Of a stretch of 64,000 nt of DNA, positions 16,913 to 28,258 are shown piece after piece. The DNA comes from Streptomyces sp. Je 1-79 (GTDB lineage: Bacteria; Actinomycetota; Actinomycetes; Streptomycetales; Streptomycetaceae). Location of the stretch: positions 118,458-182,457 of the forward strand of contig NZ_JAMGSL010000016.1 in NCBI RefSeq assembly GCF_025195125.1. The letters run 5' to 3'. A program made the translations under genes and the position numbers. The notes below the pieces were generated by a model. It had not been told where the DNA came from, searched no databases, and saw nothing but the letters and a program-made list of their open reading frames with translations. Numbering within the stretch: position 1 is the stretch's first letter; each line of letters opens with the position of its first letter.

Positions 16913-18004
16913 ATGACGGACGTACCCGACCCCTCCCGGCCGGCCCACCTCGGCGGTCCGGCGGACGCGGCCCACCCCGCCGACCGGACGGACGCGGCCG
17001 ACGCGGCCGCCGAGGGTGCGCCCGTACACCCGTCGTACCCGGTGCGAACGAAGCGGCTGAGCCTGCGTCCCGTACGCCGGGACGATCTCGAAGCCATCCA
17101 CGCCCACCGCTCGTTGCCCGAGGTCGCGCTCTATCTGCCGCACGAGCCGCACACCCGGGAGGCGACCGCCAGGACCATCGAGCGCGCCCTCGACCAGGAG
17201 GCGCTCGCCCACCCCGGTGACTGGCTCGACCTGGCCGTGGAGGACGAGTCCGGCCGGGTCGTCGGCGAGGTGCTGCTCCGCCGCGAGCCCGACGAGCCGG
17301 CCACCGGACAGGTGGGGTTCGCCTTCCACCCGGACGTGCACGGCACGGGCATCGCCACCGAGGCCGTCTCCGGCGCGCTCGACATCGCCTTCGAGGCCTT
17401 CGGCTGGCGCCGCGTGACAGGGATCTGCGACATCCGCAACCTGGCGTCCGCCGCGCTCATGCGCCGTATCGGCATGCGCCACGAGTCCGTCCTCCGCGAC
17501 GGCACGTTCCTCAAGAACGCCTGGTGCAGCGATTCGGTGTTCGCCGTGCTCGCCCACGAGTGGCGCAGGACTCCGCCGCGCTCCGCGGACGAACGGGCCG
17601 TCGACACGGCGGTCGGCGCCTTCCTCTCCGCGTTCACCCGCCGGTCCGGAGGGGCGGTCACCCTGGACGCGGCCCGGGCGGTCCTCTCGCCCGACGCCGT
17701 GATCGAGTACGTGGCGACGGACGGCCAGGTCACGCGGATGGACGTCGACGAGTTCCTGGTCCCTCGTCAGGAATACCTGAACGGAACCGAGTTGACCGAC
17801 TTCGAGGAGTTCGAGGTCCAGTTCTCGGCCGTCGTCGGCGCCGACCGCGCCCTGCGGAGCTCGCTCTATTACAAGCACGGCATCCGCGAGGGCACCCCCT
17901 TCCGGGCCTGGGGACGCAAACACACCCGGCTGACGAGGACGGCCACCGGCGACTGGCTCATCGACTCCATCACCTGGGCCGACGACCCCGAAGTCCGCGG
18001 CTGA
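16913..18004 (+). CDS. GNAT acetyltransferase fused to a SnoaL/NTF2-like domain
   Basis: A 363-residue protein in three parts: a low-complexity Ala/Asp-rich leader (about 1-38), a RimJ/RimL-type GNAT domain (about 45-220, with TKRLSLRPVRRDDLEAIHAH, GQVGFAFHPDVHGTGIATEA and GICDIRNLASAALMRRIGM), and a C-terminal NTF2/SnoaL-like domain (about 228-363, with AVGAFLSAFTRRSGG, SPDAVIEYVATDGQ and YYKHGIREGTPFRAWGRKH). GNATs of this branch acetylate protein N-termini or small molecules; the second domain could bind a ligand. ATG 16913 follows GGAGA; an in-frame ATG at 16898 has no such site. No operon partner; upstream lies an 11-base GCACACTGTGC near-palindrome at 16877-16887. Confidence 0.78.
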   Translation: MTDVPDPSRPAHLGGPADAAHPADRTDAADAAAEGAPVHPSYPVRTKRLSLRPVRRDDLEAIHAHRSLPEVALYLPHEPHTREATARTIERALDQEALAHPGDWLDLAVEDESGRVVGEVLLRREPDEPATGQVGFAFHPDVHGTGIATEAVSGALDIAFEAFGWRRVTGICDIRNLASAALMRRIGMRHESVLRDGTFLKNAWCSDSVFAVLAHEWRRTPPRSADERAVDTAVGAFLSAFTRRSGGAVTLDAARAVLSPDAVIEYVATDGQVTRMDVDEFLVPRQEYLNGTELTDFEEFEVQFSAVVGADRALRSSLYYKHGIREGTPFRAWGRKHTRLTRTATGDWLIDSITWADDPEVRG

Positions 18005-18073
18005 GCCACGCGCGCCGGTCCGGATTCGACTCTCCGCAGACGATCTGGCGCCAACACCCGTAACCTGAACGGT

Positions 18074-18951
18074 ATGAGGCAGGACGCCGACCCCGGACTC
18101 TTCGGCCCCGACTCCGTCACCTGGCAGCTGCACGGCGACCCGGTGATGTGGATCGCCGGGGTCCGCGCCCTGTATCTACAGGCCCTGCACCCCGTCGCGG
18201 TACGCGGGGTGATGATCAACAGTGACTTCAGGAACGACGCCTGGGGCCGGCTCCTGCGGACCGCGAACTTCGTCGGCACGATCAGCTACGGCACCACCGA
18301 CGCCGCGGAGGCGGCCGGCGCCCGCGTGCGGAAGATCCACCGGCTGCTCGGCGTCGACGACCCCGAGCTCCTCCTCTGGGTGCACTGCGCCGAGGTCGAC
18401 TCGTACCTCTCGGTCGCGCGCCGCTCCGGCATCCCCCTCACCGACGCCCAGGCCGACCGCTACATCGACGAACACCGCGTCTCCGCCCGGCTCGTCGGAC
18501 TCGACCCGCGCACCGTGCCCGCCACCGCCGACGAACTCGCCTCCTACTTCGAAGCCGTACGCCCCGTCCTCGCCGCCGGCGAGGACGCCCGCACCGTCGA
18601 CACCTTCCTGCGCCGCCCGCCCGTCAGTCGCGCCCTCGTCCCGGCGCGCGAGATCGTCTGGCGGCGCGTGGCATCACTCGCGTACGACTCCCTGCCCCTC
18701 TACGCCCACGAGCTCTACGGCCGGCCCGCGCCGCCGCCCGACACCGTCACGTTTCGGCTGACCGCGGCCGCCAACCTGCTGCGCTCCGTCCCCGCCAGGC
18801 TCCGTTGGCGGCTGCCGCCAGGTCACATCTTGAACGCGATGGCCCGGCTGGGCCCCGACGCACGCCCCGCACCGTACAAACTCCGCAGCAAGGCGGCCAT
18901 ACTGGACGGGCCGGGGAGGGCGCAGCGAATCGACGGGGGCGACAGCACGCG

Positions 18952-18970
<19 letters not shown>
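18074..18970 (+). CDS. Oxygenase MpaB-family protein (DUF2236)
   Basis: A 298-residue protein of the MpaB/DUF2236 group, recognised from the early block HGDPVMWIAGVRALYLQALHP, the following RNDAWGRLLRTANFVG, and VHCAEVDSYLSVARR in the middle. Members bind haem b and include the latex-cleaving oxygenase Lcp and fungal MpaB; most bacterial ones have no assigned substrate. No export signal is visible. Its last 19 bases overlap the start of the kinase gene in another frame, so the two are probably co-transcribed and translationally linked, an unexpected pairing of an oxygenase with a signalling kinase. Confidence 0.78.
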
Positions 18971-21273
<2,303 letters not shown>

Positions 21274-21368
21274 ACAGAGCACCCGGGCACGCGCCGGACG
21301 GGGCCCCGCGCCGAAAAGCGCCGACGTCGCGGGGTTCCGTGGGCGATCTTCGCGTGTTAGCAAGAGAC

Positions 21369-22907
21369 ATGACCGCACAGCGCTCGTACGACGCCGTCAT
21401 CGTCGGTGGTGGCCACAACGGACTGGTCGCCGCCGCCTACCTGGCCCGCGCCGGACGCAACGTCCTCGTCCTGGAACGGCTCGGCTCCACCGGTGGCGCC
21501 GCCGTGTCCACCCGGCCCTTCGACGGGGTCGACGCCCGGCTCTCCCGGTACTCCTACCTCGTCTCGCTCCTGCCGCCGAAGATCGTGCGCGAGCTGGGGC
21601 TGCGGTTCGCCGTGCGGAAACGGTCCATCTCCTCGTACACCCCGAAGGGCGACACCGGCCTCCTGGTCGGCGGCGGCGCCGACCGCACCCGCGCCTCCTT
21701 CGCGGCGCTCACCGGCTCCGACCGCGAGTACGAGGCGTGGCAGGCCTTCTACGGCCGTACGGGAGAGGTGGCCGGGCGTGTCTTTCCCACCCTGACGGAG
21801 CCGCTCCCGTCCCGCGAGGAACTGCGCGCCCGCGTGGCCGACGAGACGGCCTGGCGGATGCTGTTCGAGGAGCCGATCGGCGCCGCCGTCGAGGAGAACT
21901 TCGCCGACGACCTCGTCCGGGGCGTGGTGCTGACCGACGCCCTGATCGGCACCTTCGCCGACGCCCACGACCCCTCACTGCTCCAGAACCGCTGCTTCCT
22001 CTACCACGTCATCGGCGGCGGCACCGGCGACTGGGACGTCCCCGTCGGCGGCATGGGCGCCCTCACCGACGCCCTCGCGGACGCCGCCCGCGCCGCGGGC
22101 GCGGAGATCCGCACCGGCCACGAGGCCGTGCGGATCGAGACCGACGGCACCCGCGCCGAGATCACCTACCGCACGGCGGAGGGGGAGGGCGTGGTCGCGG
22201 CGGAGCACGCACTCGTGAACGCCTCGCCCCAGGCCCTCGCCGCTCTTCTCGGTGAGACGCCCCCCGCGCCGGCCGAAGGGGCCCAGCTCAAGGTCAACAT
22301 GCTCCTCACCCGGCTTCCGAGGCTCCGGGACCGTTCCGTCGACCCGCGCGAGGCCTTCGCCGGCACCTTCCACATCGCGGAGGGATACGGCCAGTTGGCC
22401 ACCGCGTACGCCGAGGCCGCCGCGGGCCGGCTGCCGAGTGCGCCGCCGTCCGAGATCTACTGCCACTCGCTGACCGACCCCAGCATCCTCGGCCCCGAGC
22501 TCGCCGGAAGCGGGTACCAGACCCTCACGCTCTTCGGACTGCACACCCCCGCCCGGCTGTTCGCCGCCGACAACGACACCGCCCGCGCCGCCCTCCTCAA
22601 GGCGACCCTCGCGGAACTCGACGCCGTCCTCGACGAGCCGCTCGCCGACTGTCTCGCCCTCGACGCCGAGGGCAGGCCCTGCATCGAGGCGAAGACCCCG
22701 CTCGACCTCGAACGCGACCTGCGGCTGCCCGGCGGTCACATCTTCCACCGCGACCTCTCCTTCCCCCACGGGGACGAGGGCACCGGCCGCTGGGGCGTCG
22801 AGACCGGCCACGCCAACGTCCTGCTCTGCGGCGCGGGCGCCGTCAGGGGCGGCGGAGTGAGCGGAATCCCCGGCCACAACGCGGCGATGGCGGCCCTCGG
22901 ACGCTGA
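21369..22907 (+). CDS. FAD-dependent oxidoreductase of the phytoene-desaturase/amine-oxidase type
   Basis: A 512-residue flavoprotein. The dinucleotide-binding fold is at the N-terminus (VIVGGGHNGLVAAAYLARAG, GGGHNG at 12-17), followed by ERLGSTGGAA and, mid-protein, PVGGMGALTDALADAARAAG. The C-terminus CGAGAVRGGGVSGIPGHNAA closes the FAD site. This is the NAD(P)/FAD-dependent group related to CrtI and to mammalian PYROXD2; members desaturate or oxidise lipophilic substrates. No carotenoid genes are nearby, so CrtI itself is unlikely. The gene is monocistronic with about 95 bases upstream; AAGAGA before the ATG is a weak ribosome site. Confidence 0.82.
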   Translation: MTAQRSYDAVIVGGGHNGLVAAAYLARAGRNVLVLERLGSTGGAAVSTRPFDGVDARLSRYSYLVSLLPPKIVRELGLRFAVRKRSISSYTPKGDTGLLVGGGADRTRASFAALTGSDREYEAWQAFYGRTGEVAGRVFPTLTEPLPSREELRARVADETAWRMLFEEPIGAAVEENFADDLVRGVVLTDALIGTFADAHDPSLLQNRCFLYHVIGGGTGDWDVPVGGMGALTDALADAARAAGAEIRTGHEAVRIETDGTRAEITYRTAEGEGVVAAEHALVNASPQALAALLGETPPAPAEGAQLKVNMLLTRLPRLRDRSVDPREAFAGTFHIAEGYGQLATAYAEAAAGRLPSAPPSEIYCHSLTDPSILGPELAGSGYQTLTLFGLHTPARLFAADNDTARAALLKATLAELDAVLDEPLADCLALDAEGRPCIEAKTPLDLERDLRLPGGHIFHRDLSFPHGDEGTGRWGVETGHANVLLCGAGAVRGGGVSGIPGHNAAMAALGR

Positions 22908-23023
22908 CGCCGCCCGGTCGCGACCGCCGCTGTCCCGACCGCGCCGGCCGACGGCGTGAAGCTCACCTGTGGCGGTGCTTAAGAAAACCTCGATGGACCG
23001 GGAGCCTGACGTACGGAAGATTT

Positions 23024-23067
23024 CCTTCGGGGATCTTGGGCGCGAACCCGCGCCCGGACCCCGAAGG
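23024..23067 (+). promoter_or_regulatory. Nested hairpin in the tdh 5' leader
   Basis: Outer arms CCTTCGGGG (23024-23032) and CCCCGAAGG (23059-23067) enclose an inner stem GGGCGCG/CGCGCCC (23038-23044 with 23049-23055) closed by an AACC loop, with asymmetric bulges ATCTT and GGA. It ends 25 bases before the tdh ATG. There is no U-run, so it reads as a structured leader more than as a terminator. I find no match to known riboswitch consensus sequences. Confidence 0.55.
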
Positions 23068-23092
23068 TCACAGGACACGCACGTCGGGAGCC

Positions 23093-24127
23093 ATGGCATT
23101 GAAGGCACTGGTCAAGCAGAACGCGGAGCCGGGACTCTGGCTCATGGACGTACCCGAGCCGGAGATCGGCACCGGAGACGTACTGATCAAGGTCAAGCGG
23201 ACCGGTATCTGCGGGACCGACCTGCACATCCGCTCCTGGGACGGCTGGGCGCAGAAGACCATCGCCACGCCGCTGACCCTCGGCCACGAGTTCGTCGGCG
23301 AGGTCGTCGAGACGGGCCGTGACGTCGTGGACATCGCCGTCGGCGACCTGGTCAGTGGCGAGGGCCACCTCGTCTGCGGGAAGTGCCGCAACTGTCTGGC
23401 CGGCCGGCGCCACCTCTGCCGCGCCACCGTCGGCCTCGGTGTCGGCCGCGACGGTGCCTTCGCCGAGTACGTCGCCCTGCCCGCGTCGAACGTCTGGGTG
23501 CACCGCGTCCCCGTCGACCTCGACGTCGCCGCGATCTTCGACCCCTTCGGCAACGCCGTGCACACGGCGCTCTCCTTCCCGCTGGTCGGCGAGGACGTCC
23601 TCGTCACCGGCGCGGGTCCGATCGGCATCATGGCGGCCGCGGTGGCGAAGCACGCCGGCGCGCGCAACGTCGTCATCACCGACGTCAGCGAGGAGCGCCT
23701 CGCCCTGGCCCGCAAGGCGGGCGTCTCGCTCGCGCTGAACGTCGCCGAGCAGACGATCGCCGACGGCCAGCGCACGCTCGGCCTCAAGGAGGGCTTCGAC
23801 GTCGGCCTGGAGATGTCCGGCAACCCGCGCGCGATGCGCGACATGATCGCGAACATGACCAACGGCGGCAAGATCGCCATGCTCGGTCTGCCCGCGGAGG
23901 ACTTCGCCGTCGACTGGGCGAAGATCGTCACCTCCATGATCACGATCAAGGGCATCTACGGGCGCGAGATGTTCGAGACCTGGTACGCGATGTCCGTCCT
24001 CCTGGAGGGCGGCCTGGACCTCGCCCCGGTGATCACCGGCCGCTACGCGTACACCGACTTCGAGGCCGCCTTCGACGACGCCGCGTCCGGCAAGGGCGGC
24101 AAGATCATCCTCGACTGGACCGTCTGA
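23093..24127 (+). CDS. tdh: L-threonine 3-dehydrogenase
   Basis: A 344-residue zinc alcohol dehydrogenase-family enzyme oxidising L-threonine to 2-amino-3-ketobutyrate with NAD. Catalytic zinc ligands Cys40 (GICGTDLHI), His65 and Glu66 (LGHEFVGEV) are present, as are the structural-zinc cysteines 95, 98, 101 and 109 and a Rossmann turn VTGAGPIGI near 172. The length equals typical Tdh. Followed after 78 bases by kbl, whose product cleaves the unstable ketone, so the pair converts threonine to glycine and acetyl-CoA. GGGAG lies only 2 bases before the ATG, which is close; the structured leader upstream may control expression. Confidence 0.93.
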   Translation: MALKALVKQNAEPGLWLMDVPEPEIGTGDVLIKVKRTGICGTDLHIRSWDGWAQKTIATPLTLGHEFVGEVVETGRDVVDIAVGDLVSGEGHLVCGKCRNCLAGRRHLCRATVGLGVGRDGAFAEYVALPASNVWVHRVPVDLDVAAIFDPFGNAVHTALSFPLVGEDVLVTGAGPIGIMAAAVAKHAGARNVVITDVSEERLALARKAGVSLALNVAEQTIADGQRTLGLKEGFDVGLEMSGNPRAMRDMIANMTNGGKIAMLGLPAEDFAVDWAKIVTSMITIKGIYGREMFETWYAMSVLLEGGLDLAPVITGRYAYTDFEAAFDDAASGKGGKIILDWTV

Positions 24128-24205
24128 CGCTCCCTCGTCGACCCCTCTCGGCGGATCTTCCTCCCTCCGATCCCCTCTCGCCCGATCCCCTCAAAGGACC
24201 GAAGC

Positions 24206-25405
24206 ATGTTCGATTCCGTACGTGACGACCTCCGTACCACCCTCGACGAGATCCGCGCCGCCGGGCTGCACAAGCCCGAGCGCGTGATCGGCACGCCCCA
24301 GTCCGCGACGGTCGCGGTCACCGCCGGCGGTCAGCCCGGCGAGGTGCTCAACTTCTGCGCCAACAACTACCTCGGGCTCGCCGACCACCCCGAAGTGATC
24401 GCCGCCGCCCACGAGGCGCTCGACCGCTGGGGCTACGGCATGGCGTCCGTCCGCTTCATCTGCGGTACGCAGGAGGTGCACAAGGAGCTGGAGGCCCGCC
24501 TGTCCTCCTTCCTCGGCCAGGAGGACACGATCCTCTACTCCTCCTGCTTCGACGCCAACGGCGGCGTCTTCGAGACGCTGCTCGGCCCGGAGGACGCGGT
24601 CATCTCCGACGCCCTCAACCACGCCTCCATCATCGACGGCATCCGCCTCTCCAAGGCCCGGCGCTTCCGCTACGCCAACCGCGACATGGCCGACCTGGAG
24701 CAGCAGCTCAAGGAGGCCACGGAGGGCGGCGCGCGGCGCAAGCTGGTCGTCACCGACGGCGTCTTCTCCATGGACGGCTACGTCGCCCCGCTCGGCGAGA
24801 TCTGCGACCTGGCCGAGCGCTACGACGCCATGGTGATGGTCGACGACTCCCACGCCGTCGGCTTCGTCGGCCCCGGCGGCCGCGGCACCCCCGAGCTGCA
24901 CGGCGTCATGGACCGCGTCGACATCATCACCGGCACCCTCGGCAAGGCACTCGGCGGCGCCTCCGGCGGCTACGTCGCCGCCCGCGCCGAGATCGTCGCC
25001 CTGCTGCGCCAGCGCTCCCGCCCGTACCTCTTCTCGAACACCCTCGCCCCGGTCATCGCCGCCGCCTCCCTCAAGGTCATCGACCTGCTGGAGTCGGCCG
25101 GTGACCTGCGCGAACGGCTGCGCGCCAACACCGAGCTCTTCCGCACCCGGATGACCGCGGAGGGCTTCGACATCCTCCCCGGCGACCACGCCATCGCGCC
25201 CGTCATGATCGGCGACGCGTCCGAGGCCGGCCGCATGGCGGAGCTGCTCCTGGAGCGCGGCGTGTACGTGATCGGCTTCTCGTACCCCGTCGTCCCGCAG
25301 GGCCAGGCGCGGATCCGCGTCCAGCTCTCGGCGGCGCATTCGTCCGATGATGTGAACCGGGCTGTGGACGCGTTCGTCGACGCGCGCGCCGCCCTGCGAG
25401 ACTAG
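24206..25405 (+). CDS. kbl: Glycine C-acetyltransferase (2-amino-3-ketobutyrate CoA ligase)
   Basis: A 399-residue PLP enzyme of the alpha-oxoamine synthase family. The PLP lysine is Lys247 in TGTLGKALGGASGGY; MVDDSHAVGFVGPGGRGT supplies the cofactor Asp/His, and FCANNYLGLADHPEVI is the family's N-terminal signature. It cleaves 2-amino-3-ketobutyrate with CoA to glycine and acetyl-CoA, completing the tdh pathway. The ATG follows AAAGGA by 8 bases. The length and motifs fit Kbl better than the 5-aminolevulinate or 8-amino-7-oxononanoate synthases of the same family, and the context with tdh settles the call. Confidence 0.94.
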   Translation: MFDSVRDDLRTTLDEIRAAGLHKPERVIGTPQSATVAVTAGGQPGEVLNFCANNYLGLADHPEVIAAAHEALDRWGYGMASVRFICGTQEVHKELEARLSSFLGQEDTILYSSCFDANGGVFETLLGPEDAVISDALNHASIIDGIRLSKARRFRYANRDMADLEQQLKEATEGGARRKLVVTDGVFSMDGYVAPLGEICDLAERYDAMVMVDDSHAVGFVGPGGRGTPELHGVMDRVDIITGTLGKALGGASGGYVAARAEIVALLRQRSRPYLFSNTLAPVIAAASLKVIDLLESAGDLRERLRANTELFRTRMTAEGFDILPGDHAIAPVMIGDASEAGRMAELLLERGVYVIGFSYPVVPQGQARIRVQLSAAHSSDDVNRAVDAFVDARAALRD

Positions 25406-25409
25406 GGGC

Positions 25410-26318
25410 ATGATCGAAGCGCGGCGGCTGCACATCCTCCGGGCGGTGGCCGACCACCGTACGGTCACGGCGGCTGCCGCCGCGCTCTACCTCACCCCCT
25501 CCGCCGTCTCCCAGCAGCTCGCCGCCCTGGAGCAGGAGACCGGCCACCGGCTCGTCGAGCGCAATGCCCGCGGGGCGCGGCTCACCCCGGCGGGCGAGAT
25601 CCTGCTGAGCCACGCCAACGCGGTCCTCGCCCAGCTGGAGCGTGCCGAGTCGGAGCTCGCGGCCTACGGTTCGGGCGAGGCCGGCACGGTCACGGTCGCG
25701 GCCTTCGCCACCGGTATCGGCCTGGTCGTCGCCCCCGCCATCAGCGGCCTCGCCCGCACCGCGCCCGGTATCCGCGTGCGGGTACGGGACGCGGAGGGCG
25801 ACGAGAGCCTGCTCATGGTCCTGGACCGGCAGGTCGACGTCGCCGTGGCCGTCGAGTACCGCGGCGCGCCCGGCGAGGACGACGCCCGGCTCACCCGCGT
25901 CCCGCTGTACGCGGAGCCCTTCGACGCCGTGCTGCCGCTCGGGCACCCGCTCGCCCTCGGCGAGCAGGTGGCCCTGGCCGATCTCGCCAAGGACGCCTGG
26001 ATCGGTCAGTCCGCCGGCAACCCCTGCCACGACGTGACCGTCCTGGCCTGCGAGTACGCCGGCTTCGCTCCCCGTCTGGAGCACTCGTCCGACGACTTCC
26101 GGGCCGTGGTCGCCCTCGCCGCCGCGGGCGCGGGTGTCGCGCTCGTCCCGCGCTCGGCGTTGCGCGGGACGGCGCTCGACGAGGTGGTGATCCGGCCGGT
26201 GGACGGCGTGGCGCCCACACGCCGCGTTTTCGCGGCCGTACGCAGGGGTGCCGAGGACCACCCGCTGATCAGCCCGGTCCTGGCGGCCCTCCGAGAGGCC
26301 GCGGAACCGGCCCGCTGA
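25410..26318 (+). CDS. LysR-family transcriptional regulator
   Basis: A 302-residue LysR-type regulator: winged helix-turn-helix at the N-terminus (VTAAAAALYLTPSAVSQQLA about 20-39), linker helix, then a substrate-binding domain (about 90-300) with FDAVLPLGHPLALGEQV and VALAAAGAGVALVPRSAL. It begins 4 bases after the kbl stop, so it is very likely part of the tdh-kbl transcript. That is unusual because LysR regulators are more often divergent from their targets. It may sense a threonine or glycine pathway metabolite. There is no sign of its own promoter. Confidence 0.88.
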   Translation: MIEARRLHILRAVADHRTVTAAAAALYLTPSAVSQQLAALEQETGHRLVERNARGARLTPAGEILLSHANAVLAQLERAESELAAYGSGEAGTVTVAAFATGIGLVVAPAISGLARTAPGIRVRVRDAEGDESLLMVLDRQVDVAVAVEYRGAPGEDDARLTRVPLYAEPFDAVLPLGHPLALGEQVALADLAKDAWIGQSAGNPCHDVTVLACEYAGFAPRLEHSSDDFRAVVALAAAGAGVALVPRSALRGTALDEVVIRPVDGVAPTRRVFAAVRRGAEDHPLISPVLAALREAAEPAR

Positions 26319-26336
26319 GGGCCCCGGCCGCCGGCC

Positions 26337-26441
26337 GGTTCAGTCCGCCGACCTGGCCCGGCCCCCTGAGGGTCAGTCCGCCGACCTGGCCCAGCCCACG
26401 GCCTGCGGTTCAGTCCGCCGACCTGGCCCAGCCCACGGCCT
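26337..26441. repeat. Three tandem copies of the 3' end of the serine hydrolase gene
   Basis: Copies start at 26337, 26371 and 26407 and share TCAGTCCGCCGACCTGGCCC; copies two and three also share GCCCACGGCCT. The third copy is the last codons and stop of the minus-strand hydrolase gene; the others lie beyond its stop and repeat the stop codon. The period is 34-36 bases. Confidence 0.85.
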
Positions 26442-28239
26442 CGATCCGGGGCGCGTCCGCCGGGCGTGCGTCGTCGAAGAGGGGGCGGCCCGTGGTGCCG
26501 AGGACCCGCAGGCCGTCGACGTACACCCCCCGCCCGACGTAGAGCCGGTCCGTCGTGTACCGCCACCGCACGCGTACGGAGGTGGATCCCCACGCGGTCA
26601 GATCGGCCGCCGCCGCGTGCCAGACGCGCCCCGACCAGCCGCTGACCGAGCCCGTCGGACGCTCCTGGGGCTCCTGTCCCCTCCGTACGGTGGTGAACGG
26701 CACCGGGCTCCACGTCGCCCCGCCGTCCTCGGACGCCTCCAGGACGGCGGCGTCCACGCCCGGCTCGGTGTCCCACCACAAGGCGCACTCCAGACGCCCC
26801 GCGCCCTGGAGCGGCGGCAGCGTCAGCGTGGCGGTCGTCGCGCTCGCCATGCCCGAGAACCATGGGGGTCGTCGCCCGTGCTCGAAGGCACCCGCGAACT
26901 CGGCAGAGGTCCGGCCGCGAACCGGGGGTACGGGGACGGCGCGTGCCAGGTTGTTCGCGGCGGCGACGCGGGGCGCCGAGCCGGAACGCCAGGAACGGAC
27001 CGGGTGGACCGAGTTGCCGAGGACGACGAGGAACGCGTCCGTCGTCGGGTCCAGGACCAGACTCGTCCCGGTGAAGCCGGTGTGCCCCGCCGTGCGCGGG
27101 GTGGCCATCGCGCCCATGTACCAGTGCTGGTAGAGCTCGAAGCCGAGGCCGTGCTCGTCGCCCGGGAAGTCGGTGTTGAAGTCGGTGAACATCAGCTCCA
27201 CGGACTCCGGGGCCAGGATCCGGGCGTCGCCGTACGCCCCGCCGTTGAGGAGGGTGCGGGCCAGCACGGCGAGGTCCCAGGCGCAGGAGAAGACCCCCGC
27301 GTGGCCGGCGACCCCGCCCAGGCCGAACGCGTTCTCGTCGTGGACCTCGCCCCACACCATGCCCCGGTCGAGGCCGGACCACGGCAGCCGGGAGTCCTCG
27401 GTCGCCGCGATCTTCGGCTTCCACGAGGGCGGGGGATTGAACCGAGTGCGGTGCATCCGGAGTGGAGCGGTGATCTCGCTTCGGAGCAGTGCGTCCAGTG
27501 TGCGACCGGTGATCTCCTCCAGGATCAGCTGGAGCGAGATCAGGTTCAGATCGGAGTACAGATAACGCGTCCCGGGCGGGTTCGCCGGTGCCTCGGCCCA
27601 GAGCAGCCGCAGCTTCCCCTCCCGCGTCGGCTCCTTGAAGAGCGGGATCCAGGCGCGGAACCCGGAGGTGTGCGTGAGCAGCTGACGGACCGTAATGTCC
27701 TGCTTCCCGCCGCCCCCGAACTCCGGCAGATAGGTCGTGACCTTCGCCTCCAGCTCCAGCGCTCCGCGCTCGATCTGCTGCACCGCCAGGATCGAGGTGA
27801 AGAGTTTGGAGACGGAGGCGAGGTCGAAGACCGTGTCCTCGGCCATCGGGATCTGCTCGTCCGCCGGCAGCTCGACGCCGGTGTCGGTCGTCTCGTCGTA
27901 CGCCGCGTACCGCACGGCCGTGCCGATCGGCCGGTGCAGGGCGACGGTCCCGCCCCGCCCGGCGAGCAGCACCGCTCCCGCGTACCACGGGTGGGCCGGA
28001 GAGGGCGTCAGGAACGCCTCGGCGTCGGCGACGAGCCGGTCCAGGTGCTCGGCAAGCAGCCCGGCCCGTTCGGCGGTCCCGTGCCGCAGCGTCGTCCGCC
28101 CGCCCCGGGGCCCGGAGGCCGCGGCGACCCCCGGGATCGAGCCGACCATCAGCGCACCTCCCAGGGCGAGCAGCCGACCGCCGAACGCCCGGCGACCGAT
28201 GCCCCGGCCCGACGCAACCCCTGCCGATTCCTCCGTCAT
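26410..28239 (-). CDS. Tat-exported serine hydrolase (beta-lactamase class C/PBP4-like) with C-terminal beta-sandwich
   Basis: A 609-residue protein. The N-terminus carries a twin-arginine signal (GRRAFGGRLLALGGAL, Arg16-Arg17) ending near VAAASG. The serine-hydrolase domain (about 60-425) has the SxxK nucleophile motif Ser142-Val-Ser-Lys145 and a later HTGFTGTS in place of the KTG box; the middle motif reads YSD. The C-terminal 170 residues (from about 440) look like a beta-sandwich carbohydrate-binding or MAM-like module. Likely a secreted muropeptide or ester hydrolase. ATG 28239 follows GAGAGGG; the in-frame GTG at 28260 is less likely. Its 3' end is triplicated downstream. Confidence 0.82.
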   Translation of the reverse strand: MTEESAGVASGRGIGRRAFGGRLLALGGALMVGSIPGVAAASGPRGGRTTLRHGTAERAGLLAEHLDRLVADAEAFLTPSPAHPWYAGAVLLAGRGGTVALHRPIGTAVRYAAYDETTDTGVELPADEQIPMAEDTVFDLASVSKLFTSILAVQQIERGALELEAKVTTYLPEFGGGGKQDITVRQLLTHTSGFRAWIPLFKEPTREGKLRLLWAEAPANPPGTRYLYSDLNLISLQLILEEITGRTLDALLRSEITAPLRMHRTRFNPPPSWKPKIAATEDSRLPWSGLDRGMVWGEVHDENAFGLGGVAGHAGVFSCAWDLAVLARTLLNGGAYGDARILAPESVELMFTDFNTDFPGDEHGLGFELYQHWYMGAMATPRTAGHTGFTGTSLVLDPTTDAFLVVLGNSVHPVRSWRSGSAPRVAAANNLARAVPVPPVRGRTSAEFAGAFEHGRRPPWFSGMASATTATLTLPPLQGAGRLECALWWDTEPGVDAAVLEASEDGGATWSPVPFTTVRRGQEPQERPTGSVSGWSGRVWHAAAADLTAWGSTSVRVRWRYTTDRLYVGRGVYVDGLRVLGTTGRPLFDDARPADAPRIEAVGWARSAD

Positions 28240-28258
28240 CCCTACCCTCTCCCACGCC

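Noticed and set aside
21369..22907. Carotenoid phytoene desaturase
   Set aside because: Closer to the PYROXD2-like group by its N- and C-terminal motifs, and no crtB/crtE neighbours.
22981..23092. Glycine riboswitch before tdh
   Set aside because: The paired glycine-aptamer consensus segments are not found; only the nested hairpin is supported.
26337..26441. Regularly spaced repeats resembling a CRISPR array
   Set aside because: Only three copies, the last is coding sequence, spacers are not unique 30-mers and no cas gene is present.
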